Source: Fictibacillus barbaricus
GTDB lineage: Bacteria; Bacillota; Bacilli; Bacillales; Fictibacillaceae
Length of the DNA: 64,000 bases
Reading direction: 5' to 3'
Assembly (NCBI RefSeq): GCF_014635025.1
Contig: NZ_BMCE01000001.1
Coordinates: forward strand, 620,001 to 684,000
The notes under the pieces were generated by a model that did not search any database, was not told the DNA's origin, and saw only the letters and a list, made by a program, of their open reading frames with translations. The position numbers and the translations under genes are program-made. This document shows positions 26,254-34,532 of this stretch, in pieces; the first letter of the stretch is position 1, and each line of letters starts with the position of its first letter.

Positions 26254-27261
26254 ATGAACATATTTATGATTGAATCGCCATTGCAGTTAATAAACGCGAT
26301 AGAAGCCAAGCACCATTTTTCTATTAAAAAGGAACATGCCGTTCTTTTAATCCTGCAAGCTGAGAACGAAAATACGATGAGACAGATCGCGAACATGGTT
26401 TCTAAAGATGAGTGGGCAGATGTTCAAATCATAGGGAGCGGTACCGGGAAAGTAACATGGATTACTCGTTTGCTCAGTCTTCGCAGTGTGGTTAAGAAAT
26501 ACAGCAGGGTAGATTACATTTTCATCGGGGACTACCGGTCTGATATCATGAGAGATTTTGTTGTTTCTGTTGAGCATAAGAAAGTGTATCTACTCGATGA
26601 TGGAAACGTAACGATCAGAATGTTCGAAATGATTTCCAATGGAAGGCTCCCGCAGGATTCTGGTGCCAAATATTTAATAAAATCAGCGTTCAAAAAAGTG
26701 TTAACCCCTAAATCACCAAAGAATAACGAAATAACCAATATTGCGTTCTTTACAACCTTTGATCTTAAGTCAGATCGAATGGAAATCGTAAGAAATAATT
26801 ACGAATACTTTAGTTCCTTAAGCAAGGATCAGAAAAAGAAACCTGTCTTCTTCTTTTTAGGAGCACCTCTAAGTGAAAAGAATGTGATGGACAGTGAAGA
26901 TCGGTATATTGAATATTTAAGGGATGTAAAGAGCTACTTAAACGAGACGGAAATGGTTTACATTCCGCATAGAAGTGAAAGTCCCGAGAAGTTGGACAAG
27001 ATTAAAAATGAGTTAAATATCTCAGTTACCCCAATCGATACGTGTATAGAATTTGAGCTGACTAGAAACCCATACTTGCCTGAAGGATTAGGTTCTTTTT
27101 ATTCATCTGCACTAGGCACTTGTCATCAAATATTTAAGGATTTGATCGAAATTAAAGCTTTTTATTTACAGCCGGGGGATCTAGCAGAGAAAAATCAAGC
27201 TGAAATCGAAAAGATATACCATTACTATGGGGACTTTATTGATGTTGTCAGGGACTACTAA
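26254..27261 (+). CDS. Polysialyltransferase-family glycosyltransferase (candidate nonulosonate transferase)
   Basis: This 335-residue cytoplasmic protein begins IFMIESPLQLINAIEA, a start typical of the bacterial polysialyl/sialyltransferase superfamily. The expected acidic-acidic-Gly motif is present as LLDDGN (residues 115-117). The basic motif appears as YIPHRSES (238-240), where His is present but Pro precedes it. The Ser-Ser motif appears as SFYSSAL (284-285). In known members these bind CMP-sialic acid. It lies in an operon that makes a CMP-nonulosonate, so transfer of legionaminic acid is the most likely activity. The linkage and acceptor are unknown. Confidence 0.72.
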   Translation: MNIFMIESPLQLINAIEAKHHFSIKKEHAVLLILQAENENTMRQIANMVSKDEWADVQIIGSGTGKVTWITRLLSLRSVVKKYSRVDYIFIGDYRSDIMRDFVVSVEHKKVYLLDDGNVTIRMFEMISNGRLPQDSGAKYLIKSAFKKVLTPKSPKNNEITNIAFFTTFDLKSDRMEIVRNNYEYFSSLSKDQKKKPVFFFLGAPLSEKNVMDSEDRYIEYLRDVKSYLNETEMVYIPHRSESPEKLDKIKNELNISVTPIDTCIEFELTRNPYLPEGLGSFYSSALGTCHQIFKDLIEIKAFYLQPGDLAEKNQAEIEKIYHYYGDFIDVVRDY

Positions 27262-27290
27262 ATTAGAATGCTGCAGTTGGAGGAAATAAA

Positions 27291-28517
27291 ATGTTTCTTT
27301 ATGTTATAACCCCATGGATATTATTCTTTATATTTGCTTATATCGCTTATAAAAAAGACCTGCTAAAAAGTTTCTCAGGTGCCTTTTATGTAACGGTAAC
27401 CTTCATGATTCTTCCGGCAGGGCTTTTCTATGCTTTTGGCGGAGAGAGATACTATGTCCCGAATGAAGAGAGCATAAAATGGTTTAGTATATATATGAGC
27501 ATTTTATATGTGTCAATGATTGCTGGGCTTTTTGTACAGCAAAAAGTAAAAAATCTTTTCTTAAATCGTGAGTACAAACTCTCAGAAGGGTTTCAAAATT
27601 ATACGTATATTAAATGGGTTAGTGTGATTGTGTTTTCCGCGTGTTTTATATATGTGATTGCTTTTGCGGAAAAAATCCCTCTTATTCAGCTCGTGATCGG
27701 AAAAACCTTGCAGACTTCGTTTAGCCGTCCGGACGTCGCTGGGGGTATTCCTTTCTTTTATACCTTTACTATCGTAGCCAATACCGTAATTCCTTTTTTC
27801 CTAATTCTTATGCTTCGAAAAGAGAATTTCTTTAAGCATAATAACCGAATCCTATTGGTTGTATTTACAACGATGGCTGTTATCTTTACATCTGTTGCAT
27901 TAAATAAAAATACTTTATTTCTAATTATCATATTCTTTATCTTGTATGTGATTAAAAGCCAAAAACGTTTTATCTACCTTTTCTCGGCAGGGTTTGTTTT
28001 TGTTATATATTATTTTGCAACAAAGGTATTTTTTAACGCAGGGGAGAACCCTTACAGTGCTTTTACATTCGTCGAAAGTATTCTTAAACGGATTTTTGTT
28101 ACACAAGGTGCTGGCCTGACTACTCGGATCGAATTTGAAGACAAGCCTTTGCCTGACGATATTTCTATTAAACGATATATTTTTGAAATTATGTATGGAA
28201 AAGAAGGGGGAAGTGCTCCGACGATCTTCTTTGGAGATAACATTATGACCGATTCCCTTCTTGTAACGGCAAGTTTAATTGTAGTAGCTACACTTTTCTT
28301 TTTCGCACTTGCCGGCATGACGGATGGGCTCTATCAGAAATCAGGAAAAGTGGAGTTCCTTGCTCTCGGTTATGTTGTTTTTTATGGCGGACATTTATTA
28401 GGAATCTCAGAGATTCAAAGCTTCGGGCTCCGAACATTGCTTCCTATCGCATTGATCGCTGGATTATACCTGACAGACAAGCTTGTGGATCGAACACAGC
28501 TTTTTAACAAAAATTAA
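27291..28517 (+). CDS. Oligosaccharide repeat unit polymerase (Wzy-like)
   Basis: This 408-residue protein has about ten membrane helices and a larger extracellular loop near residues 250-310 (FNAGENPYSAF, TTRIEFEDKPLPDD). That is the usual layout of O-antigen or capsule polymerases. A GGAGG site precedes the ATG. With the flippase two genes upstream, it completes a Wzx/Wzy pair for a polymer that probably contains the sugar made by the next six genes. Sequence conservation in this family is low, so the call rests on layout and context. Confidence 0.75.
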   Translation: MFLYVITPWILFFIFAYIAYKKDLLKSFSGAFYVTVTFMILPAGLFYAFGGERYYVPNEESIKWFSIYMSILYVSMIAGLFVQQKVKNLFLNREYKLSEGFQNYTYIKWVSVIVFSACFIYVIAFAEKIPLIQLVIGKTLQTSFSRPDVAGGIPFFYTFTIVANTVIPFFLILMLRKENFFKHNNRILLVVFTTMAVIFTSVALNKNTLFLIIIFFILYVIKSQKRFIYLFSAGFVFVIYYFATKVFFNAGENPYSAFTFVESILKRIFVTQGAGLTTRIEFEDKPLPDDISIKRYIFEIMYGKEGGSAPTIFFGDNIMTDSLLVTASLIVVATLFFFALAGMTDGLYQKSGKVEFLALGYVVFYGGHLLGISEIQSFGLRTLLPIALIAGLYLTDKLVDRTQLFNKN

Positions 28518-28544
28518 GAACTAAACATGAGGAATGGTGATTAT

Positions 28545-29549
28545 ATGTTACAAGGAAAGAAAATTCTTATTACCGGTGGTACTGGATCTATAGGCAGCGA
28601 GATCGTTCGTCAGGTTCTTGCCCAAAACCCTGCAGTTGTTCGTATTTTCAGCAGAGATGAATCTAAGCAGTTTGCACTGCAGCACGAGCTTTCTGATTTC
28701 ACAAATGTTCGTTATCTGGTTGGTGACATTCGTGATAAGAACCGCTTGAATTATGCAACGAAAGATATTGATGTTATTTTCCATGCTGCGGCACTGAAAC
28801 ATGTCCCATCATGTGAATATAATCCGTTTGAGGCTGTAAAAACAAACGTAATTGGTGTTCAAAATATTATTGAGGCAGCGATTGAAAACAATGTAGAACG
28901 AGTGGTTTCCATTAGTACAGATAAAGTCGTTAACCCAATGAACACGATGGGTGCAACAAAGCTTCTTTCTGAACGCCTTATATTAGCTGCTGAATATTAC
29001 AAAGGTTCTGCGCAAACAATTTTTTCTTGTGTTAGATTCGGAAATGTAATGGGCTCCAGAGGTTCCGTTATCCCTTTGTTCAGACAGCAGATTGAGTCTG
29101 GTAAACCTGTAACTTTAACCGATCGCGAAATGACTCGCTTTATGATGTCCATTCCACAGGCAGCAAGACTAGTATTAAGAGCTGCTGAGCTTGCAAAGGG
29201 CGGAGAAGTTTTTGTCCTCAAGATGCCTGTCCTTAAGATCGAAGACTTAGCTCAAACGTTGATTGATGATTACAAGGAAAAAAGAAATGTTACAGACGTT
29301 TCTGAGATCGTTGAAGTAGGGGTGCGTCCGGGTGAGAAGGTATATGAAGAGCTGATGACTCTGGAAGAATCAGAAAGAGCTTACGAGAACGACATTATGT
29401 ATGCGATCTATTCTCATCTAGACGATGATTGGCAAGCTCCAGAAGGATTTAGAAAAGCTGATCGAAAAGCTTATTCTTCACATACGAGTCCTTTAATCAC
29501 GAAACAAGAAATCTTCGAGTTAATCAATGAGCAAGGACTTACCTTTTAG
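28545..29549 (+). CDS. legB: UDP-GlcNAc 4,6-dehydratase of the legionaminate pathway (LegB type)
   Basis: The start at 28545 gives 334 residues beginning MLQGKKILITGGTGSIGSEI, the normal N-terminus; the ATG at 28527 adds six unconserved residues. The Rossmann glycine motif is at 11-17. The catalytic motif is STDKVVNPMNTMGATK, where Met135 and Lys139 form the MxxxK typical of this dehydratase class instead of YxxxK. The enzyme makes the 4-keto-6-deoxy intermediate. LegB rather than PseB is inferred from the neighbouring LegG- and LegC-type genes. Confidence 0.85.
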   Translation: MLQGKKILITGGTGSIGSEIVRQVLAQNPAVVRIFSRDESKQFALQHELSDFTNVRYLVGDIRDKNRLNYATKDIDVIFHAAALKHVPSCEYNPFEAVKTNVIGVQNIIEAAIENNVERVVSISTDKVVNPMNTMGATKLLSERLILAAEYYKGSAQTIFSCVRFGNVMGSRGSVIPLFRQQIESGKPVTLTDREMTRFMMSIPQAARLVLRAAELAKGGEVFVLKMPVLKIEDLAQTLIDDYKEKRNVTDVSEIVEVGVRPGEKVYEELMTLEESERAYENDIMYAIYSHLDDDWQAPEGFRKADRKAYSSHTSPLITKQEIFELINEQGLTF

Positions 29550-29558
29550 GAGGGTTCC

Positions 29559-30251
29559 ATGAATATTGTAGCTATTATCCCGGCGAGAGGCGGTTCTAAG
29601 GGCTTAAAAAGAAAAAATGTCCTCCCGTTGAACGGTAAACCGCTGATCGCATATTCCATAGAAGCTGCATTAAAACTAAATGATGTTAAACGAGTGATCG
29701 TCTCAACAGATGATGAAGAGATAGCAGACATTGCAAAAGAATACGGGGCAGAAGTTCCTTTTCTTCGTCCTGAATACTTAGCTTCTGATACAGCAACAAC
29801 CATTGATGTTTTAAAGCATACGATCGAGTTCTTACTAGAAGCGGAAGGGTATAAGACAGACCATGTTCTGTTGCTTCAACCTACTTCTCCGCTGCGAAAT
29901 GAACGGCATGTAAGAGAAGCGCTGGATCTATATCTTGGAAATCAATGTCCTGTGGTGAGTGTTTGTTTAGCAGACACACCCCCTTTCTTAATGAGGGTGA
30001 AGAAAGAAAACTATTTGGTTCCTTTTATGGAGCTGCCTGAACAAAAGGCAACGAGAAGACAAGACCTCCCAGAGGTATATGAATTAAATGGTGCGATCTA
30101 TTTAACAGATCATCACCACCTTATGAATGAAAATGCGATCTATACAGATAAAGTAATTCCTTATGTGATGGATAAAAGGTCATCTGTTGATATTGATGAT
30201 GAGATAGATTTTAAGTTAGCAGAAGTACTTTTAAAAGATGGAGCTGTTTAA
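29559..30251 (+). CDS. legF: CMP-nonulosonate cytidylyltransferase (CMP-legionaminate synthase type)
   Basis: This 230-residue enzyme has the nucleotide-binding start AIIPARGGSKGLKRKN and the core LLLQPTSPLRNERHV, with RRQDLPEVYELNGAIYL near the end. Members of the NeuA family join CTP and a nonulosonic acid to give the CMP-sugar donor. The position directly before the synthase gene and inside a Leg-type set points to legionaminate as substrate, but the sequence alone does not exclude N-acetylneuraminate. The ribosome site is TAGGAGG. Confidence 0.88.
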   Translation: MNIVAIIPARGGSKGLKRKNVLPLNGKPLIAYSIEAALKLNDVKRVIVSTDDEEIADIAKEYGAEVPFLRPEYLASDTATTIDVLKHTIEFLLEAEGYKTDHVLLLQPTSPLRNERHVREALDLYLGNQCPVVSVCLADTPPFLMRVKKENYLVPFMELPEQKATRRQDLPEVYELNGAIYLTDHHHLMNENAIYTDKVIPYVMDKRSSVDIDDEIDFKLAEVLLKDGAV

Positions 30252-30252
30252 T

Positions 30253-31287
30253 ATGTTTCAAATCGGTGATAAAAAAATTGCTCAGAGTGAACCTGCCTAT
30301 ATCATTGCTGAGATTGGCGTAAACCATAATGGAGATATGGAACTTGCTAAGAAATCAATCGCAAAAGCTGCTGAAATCGGGGCAGATGCTGTTAAATTTC
30401 AAACGTTTAACAGTAAGAAGCTTGTGTCCAAATACGCGGCTAAAGCAAAGTATCAAACCCAGAATACAAGTTCCGAAGAGTCTCAGCTGGATATGCTGAA
30501 GAAACTGGAACTCTCTTATGATGATCACATTGTGTTAAAAAACTATTGTGAACAGCTTGGTATTGAATTCCTTTCTACTCCTTTTGATACAGACAGCGCG
30601 AAGTTTCTGAATGATATCGGAGTACATGCCTTCAAGATCGGATCTGGTGATCTAACAAATATCCCGCTGCTTGAAGAGATCAGCACCTATAAACGTCCTG
30701 TTCTTCTATCGACTGGGATGGCTAATCTTACAGAAGTAGAAGAAGCTTTAGAAGCACTAAAAGGAACGGAAACGGCAATCCTGCATTGTACTTCTAACTA
30801 CCCAACACCTGTCGAAGATGTAAACCTTCGTGTGATGAATACGATGGAGCAAGCTTTTGGGAAAATTGTTGGCTATTCTGATCACACATTGGGTTATGAA
30901 GTAACCGTAGCTGCAGTAACGCTGGGAGCAAAAGTGATCGAGAAGCATTTCACGTTAGATCGTGATCTTCCTGGACCTGACCATAAAGCATCAATGAATC
31001 CAGAGGAATTTGCAGAACTCGTTCAAGCGATACGTAATGTGGAAGAAAGTTTAGGTGACGGAATCAAGCGGTGTATGCCTTCTGAAGAAGATACAAAATC
31101 AGTGGCCCGTAAAAGTTTAGTTGCTATAGCTGACCTCAAGCCGGGTGATGTTTTAACAGAAGAAAATCTGACGGTGAAGCGGCCAGGTACCGGCATACCG
31201 CCAAAATACTTTTCATTACTGATCGGTAAAACGGTTAAAAATGAAGTGAAAGAAGACAATGTCTTAACCTGGAATGATGTGCTATGA
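30253..31287 (+). CDS. legI: Nonulosonate synthase (legionaminate/N-acetylneuraminate synthase)
   Basis: Start at ATG 30253, one nucleotide after the legF stop and with GGAG upstream, giving 344 residues. The TIM barrel shows AEIGVNHNGDMELAK, DAVKFQTF, KIGSGDLTN and GYSDHTLGYEV. A C-terminal antifreeze-like SAF domain covers about 285-344 (KSLVAIADLKPGDVLTEENL). NeuB-family enzymes condense phosphoenolpyruvate with a six-carbon sugar to give a nine-carbon acid. The stop overlaps the next start by 4 nt (ATGA), which implies coupled translation. Confidence 0.9.
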   Translation: MFQIGDKKIAQSEPAYIIAEIGVNHNGDMELAKKSIAKAAEIGADAVKFQTFNSKKLVSKYAAKAKYQTQNTSSEESQLDMLKKLELSYDDHIVLKNYCEQLGIEFLSTPFDTDSAKFLNDIGVHAFKIGSGDLTNIPLLEEISTYKRPVLLSTGMANLTEVEEALEALKGTETAILHCTSNYPTPVEDVNLRVMNTMEQAFGKIVGYSDHTLGYEVTVAAVTLGAKVIEKHFTLDRDLPGPDHKASMNPEEFAELVQAIRNVEESLGDGIKRCMPSEEDTKSVARKSLVAIADLKPGDVLTEENLTVKRPGTGIPPKYFSLLIGKTVKNEVKEDNVLTWNDVL

Positions 31288-32438
31288 GCAGTATTCTAAA
31301 TAAAATAACTGTGGTAACAGGCACCCGCGCAGATTATGGGATCTATTATCCTGTTCTAAAAAGACTGGAGAGTGAACCTGTTTTTCACGTTAACCTTCTT
31401 GTAACGGGTATGCACTTGTCACCCCAATACGGTATGACGGTTCAGGAGATTGAAAAAGACGGCTTTGAGATCTTAGGGAAAGTTGATATGCTCCTTCAAG
31501 GGGACTCGGATGCCAACATGTCTAAAGGTATCGGGATTGGATTATTAGGGATGACACAGCTGCTTGAGCAAGCAAGGCCTGATCTTCTGATCGTTTTAGG
31601 TGATAGAGGCGAGATGCTTGCAGCAAGTATTGCTGCAGCACACCTTAACATTCCAATCGCCCATTTTCATGGTGGAGAAGTTTCGGGTTCCATTGATGAG
31701 TCAGTTCGTCATTCTATCTCGAAATTCTCACATATCCATTTCCCGGCTACGGAGAAGAGCGCGGAACGTCTTCGTAAGATGGGGGAGGATGAATGGAGAG
31801 TCTATCCAGTAGGTGCTCCTCGGATCGAGACGATCCAGAATGCTGAACTGAAAAGCTGGTCAACGGTTAAAGACATCTACTCGCTAAAAGCAGAAGACGA
31901 TTTTATTCTTCTTGTGTTCCATCCGGTAACAACAGAGATTGAAGGAATAGAAGATCAAGTAAAAGATGTTCTGGAGGCTGTTGAGAAAACGGGCAAGTCT
32001 GTTGTTTGTATTATGCCAAATTCAGATGCAGGGACGGAGCATATTCTTCGTATCTATAAGCAGTATCAAAACCATTCTAGTTTTGATTTTGTCACGAACT
32101 TTCAGCACCTTGATTATTTAACGGTGTTGAAGCAATGTGCAGCTTTAGTTGGAAATTCATCTTCTGGCATCATCGAAGCAGCGAGTTTTTCAAAACCTGT
32201 GCTAAATATTGGGTCTAGACAAAACGGACGTGAAAGAAGCGGTAATGTTATCGATGTTCAGCCAAACTTTAAAGATATCAAACAAGGACTTGAAAAAGTT
32301 CTGTCAGAAACGTTTAATAATGAAGTAAAGTCCATCAAAAATGCTTATGGAGATGGAACAACAAGTACAAAGGTAGTAGAGATTCTGAAGAAGTTAGAGG
32401 TTGCTGATTCCCTTCTTCAAAAGAAAATCTCTTATTAG
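31284..32438 (+). CDS. legG: UDP-sugar hydrolysing 2-epimerase (LegG/NeuC type)
   Basis: This 384-residue protein of the UDP-GlcNAc 2-epimerase family has VVTGTRADYGIYYPVL, VLGDRGEMLAA, HFHGGEVSGSIDESVRH and LVGNSSSGIIEAAS. It removes UDP while inverting C2, giving the free six-carbon substrate of the synthase. This enzyme type belongs to the legionaminate and sialate routes; the pseudaminate route uses an unrelated hydrolase, PseG. It therefore decides between Leg and Pse for the whole operon. Confidence 0.88.
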   Translation: MSSILNKITVVTGTRADYGIYYPVLKRLESEPVFHVNLLVTGMHLSPQYGMTVQEIEKDGFEILGKVDMLLQGDSDANMSKGIGIGLLGMTQLLEQARPDLLIVLGDRGEMLAASIAAAHLNIPIAHFHGGEVSGSIDESVRHSISKFSHIHFPATEKSAERLRKMGEDEWRVYPVGAPRIETIQNAELKSWSTVKDIYSLKAEDDFILLVFHPVTTEIEGIEDQVKDVLEAVEKTGKSVVCIMPNSDAGTEHILRIYKQYQNHSSFDFVTNFQHLDYLTVLKQCAALVGNSSSGIIEAASFSKPVLNIGSRQNGRERSGNVIDVQPNFKDIKQGLEKVLSETFNNEVKSIKNAYGDGTTSTKVVEILKKLEVADSLLQKKISY

Positions 32439-32447
32439 GAGGACAGC

Positions 32448-33062
32448 ATGATCGTACTCATAGGGGCTGGCGGCCATGCCAAGGTAATTGTTGACATCCT
32501 GAAAGCCAGCGGTAAACAGATTGCAGGTTTTTACGATGACCATCCACAAGCTAAACTAGAGGATCTTACTTTGCTGGGAAAGATTGAAGATATTACGAAT
32601 GATCAACCAGAATATCGTTTTATAATTGCGATCGGCAATAATGAGGTGCGAAAGAAGATTGCTGATCAATTAGAACGGTTAGGCTGTAAAAACGGAACCG
32701 CTATTCACCCTGCTGCCATCATTGGGAGTGACGTTGAGGTGGGTGAGGGCACAGTAGTAATGGCTAATTGTGTGATTAATCATTCAGCATCCATAGGCGC
32801 GCATTGTATTATTAATACAGCTGCAACTGTGGATCATGATTGCAAGATCAAAGACTTTGTCCACCTTTCACCTGGGGCACATCTTGCAGGGAATGTATCG
32901 ATTGGATCTGGTTCTCACATTGGTATCGGCTCTTCTGTCATCCAATCTGTAAAGGTTGGAGCTGGTTCAGTCATCGGGGCAGGCGGAGTGGTCATAAATA
33001 ATATTCCGGATCATACGGTTGCTGTAGGTTGCCCAGCAAAGGTCATTAAATCAAATAAGTAA
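32448..33062 (+). CDS. legH: NeuD/PglD-like sugar O- or N-acetyltransferase
   Basis: This 204-residue protein has an N-terminal nucleotide-sugar-binding fold (MIVLIGAGGHAKVIVDIL) and a left-handed beta-helix of hexapeptide repeats (IGSDVEVGEGTVVM, IGSGSHIGIGSSV). The conserved NTAATVDHDC carries the likely catalytic His. In the legionaminate pathway an enzyme of this type acetylates the 4-amino group after the LegC step. In sialate clusters, NeuD instead acetylates oxygen. With LegB and LegC present, N-acetylation is preferred. The ribosome site is TAGGAGG. Confidence 0.8.
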   Translation: MIVLIGAGGHAKVIVDILKASGKQIAGFYDDHPQAKLEDLTLLGKIEDITNDQPEYRFIIAIGNNEVRKKIADQLERLGCKNGTAIHPAAIIGSDVEVGEGTVVMANCVINHSASIGAHCIINTAATVDHDCKIKDFVHLSPGAHLAGNVSIGSGSHIGIGSSVIQSVKVGAGSVIGAGGVVINNIPDHTVAVGCPAKVIKSNK

Positions 33063-33088
33063 ATCTTATGAGAAAGCAGGTTGTGAAA

Positions 33089-34252
33089 ATGTCTGCAAAC
33101 GAAAGAATTTTATTATCTACTCCCCACATGAGCGGGAATGAACAAAAATATATAAACGAAGCATTTGAAACGAACTGGATTGCGCCACTCGGACCAAATG
33201 TTGATGCATTTGAAAACGAAATCGCTCAGTATGTTGGCTCAAAAGGTGCTGCAGCTATTAGTTCTGGTACAGCTGGTATCCATCTTGCATTAGATCTTTT
33301 AGGGATCACAAGAGATGATTATGTTTTCTGCTCGTCCTTGACGTTTATAGCGAGCGCAAATCCAATTCTTTATTGTGGTGCGATTCCAGTATTCATCGAC
33401 TCAGAACCTGAGAGCTGGAACATGTCTCCTGCTGCTCTTGAAAAAGCTTTTAAAGAAGCGGAAGAAACGAACACTCTCCCTAAAGCAGTAATCGTGGTTA
33501 ACTTATACGGCCAAAGTGCAGACATGGACCCGATCCAGGAAATCTGCAGCCGTTATGATGTACCTATTATTGAGGATGCGGCTGAATCATTGGGTGCAAC
33601 GTACAAAGGTAAAGCAAGCGGAACAATTGGGAAATACGGAATCTTCTCTTTTAACGGCAATAAGATTATTACGACTTCTGGTGGAGGGATGCTCGTTTCC
33701 AATGATACTGAAGCACTGAGCAGAGCTCGTTTCCTTGCAACGCAAGCGAGAGACCAAGCCCCGCATTATCAGCACAGCAAGATGGGCTACAACTATCGCA
33801 TGAGTAACATCTTAGCTGGTGTAGGAAGAGCACAGCTTGAAGTGTTAGACGAGAGAGTGAATGCAAGAAGAGAGATCTTTGACCGTTACAAAATTGCATT
33901 CTCAGAGATAGACGCTATTGAAATGATGCCAGAAGCAGAATTTGGCAGATCAACAAGATGGCTATCCACACTAACGATTAATCCTGACAAAACGGATATT
34001 AAGCCGATGGACCTCATCAACTGGTTGAATAACAAGAACATTGAAGCACGGCCAGTATGGAAACCATTGCACCTTCAGCCGGTCTTTGAAGGGATAAAGT
34101 ATTTCACACACGGCGATGAAAGTGTATCTGATTATCTGTTCTATAACGGTGTTTGTTTGCCGTCTGGTTCAAATATGACGGTTGAACAGCAACAGAGAGT
34201 GATCGAGCAAATAAAAGATTGTTTTGTCACACATGGAGCGAACGTAAAATAA
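33089..34252 (+). CDS. legC: PLP-dependent sugar aminotransferase (LegC type, DegT/DnrJ/EryC1 family)
   Basis: The ATG at 33089 is preferred over 33068, which lacks a ribosome site. It gives 387 residues starting MSANERILLSTPHMSGNEQKY. Family marks are WIAPLGPNVDAFE, GTAGIHLALDLLG, VNLYGQSADMDPI and EDAAESLGATY. The PLP lysine is in FSFNGNKIITTSGGG. It transfers an amino group from glutamate to C4 of the keto sugar made by LegB. It is the last gene of the operon and is followed by a terminator. Confidence 0.87.
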   Translation: MSANERILLSTPHMSGNEQKYINEAFETNWIAPLGPNVDAFENEIAQYVGSKGAAAISSGTAGIHLALDLLGITRDDYVFCSSLTFIASANPILYCGAIPVFIDSEPESWNMSPAALEKAFKEAEETNTLPKAVIVVNLYGQSADMDPIQEICSRYDVPIIEDAAESLGATYKGKASGTIGKYGIFSFNGNKIITTSGGGMLVSNDTEALSRARFLATQARDQAPHYQHSKMGYNYRMSNILAGVGRAQLEVLDERVNARREIFDRYKIAFSEIDAIEMMPEAEFGRSTRWLSTLTINPDKTDIKPMDLINWLNNKNIEARPVWKPLHLQPVFEGIKYFTHGDESVSDYLFYNGVCLPSGSNMTVEQQQRVIEQIKDCFVTHGANVK

Positions 34253-34266
34253 AAAAATTCACGATG

Positions 34267-34306
34267 AAGAGTTGAACGTAATTAAGTTCAGCTCTTTTTT
34301 TTATTG
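34267..34306 (+). terminator. Terminator of the nonulosonate operon
   Basis: AGAGTTGAAC pairs with GTTCAGCTCT (one G-T pair) around a short loop. A T8 tract follows. Confidence 0.85.
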
Positions 34307-34407
34307 TTCTTTTATTATTTTGTAAATATTTTCATAAGAATCCAAATTTATCTTCCCGACAGTTGGTAAAACCTTTAAAATTATAGAAGATTTTGTAGGA
34401 AAATGTC

Positions 34408-34434
34408 TAAACAACAAAATCTATCTGACGATAA
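34408..34434 (+). promoter_or_regulatory. Sigma-D-type promoter before the amidase gene
   Basis: TAAA (34408-34411), 15 nt, then GACGATAA (34427-34434). Seven of eight positions of the -10 match GCCGATAA. It lies about 100 bp before the amidase start. In B. subtilis the lytC amidase is also driven by sigma D. Confidence 0.65.
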
Positions 34435-34475
34435 TTATATTGTTAGAATCTATCAAAAATTGGTAAAGGGGGAGC

Positions 34476-34512
34476 GATTTTACACATACCGGTCGAAGCG
34501 GTAAAGGAAATC
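34476..34512 (+). other. Nested stem in the amidase leader RNA
   Basis: GATTT (34476-34480) pairs with AAATC (34508-34512). Inside it TACCG (34487-34491) pairs with CGGTA (34499-34503). It lies between the promoter and the ribosome site and does not match a riboswitch class I know. Confidence 0.3.
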
Positions 34513-34532
34513 AAAAAGGGGTTAGGGATTTA

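Noticed and set aside
28545-34252. A pseudaminic acid pathway
   Set aside because: The set contains a NeuC/LegG-type hydrolysing 2-epimerase and no PseG-type hydrolase or PseH-type acetyltransferase.
28545-34252. A plain N-acetylneuraminic (sialic) acid pathway
   Set aside because: A 4,6-dehydratase and a sugar aminotransferase are not needed for Neu5Ac; their presence in the same operon fits legionaminate better.
34440-34530. c-di-GMP or c-di-AMP riboswitch before the amidase
   Set aside because: The conserved cores of these riboswitches could not be found; only short nested stems are present.
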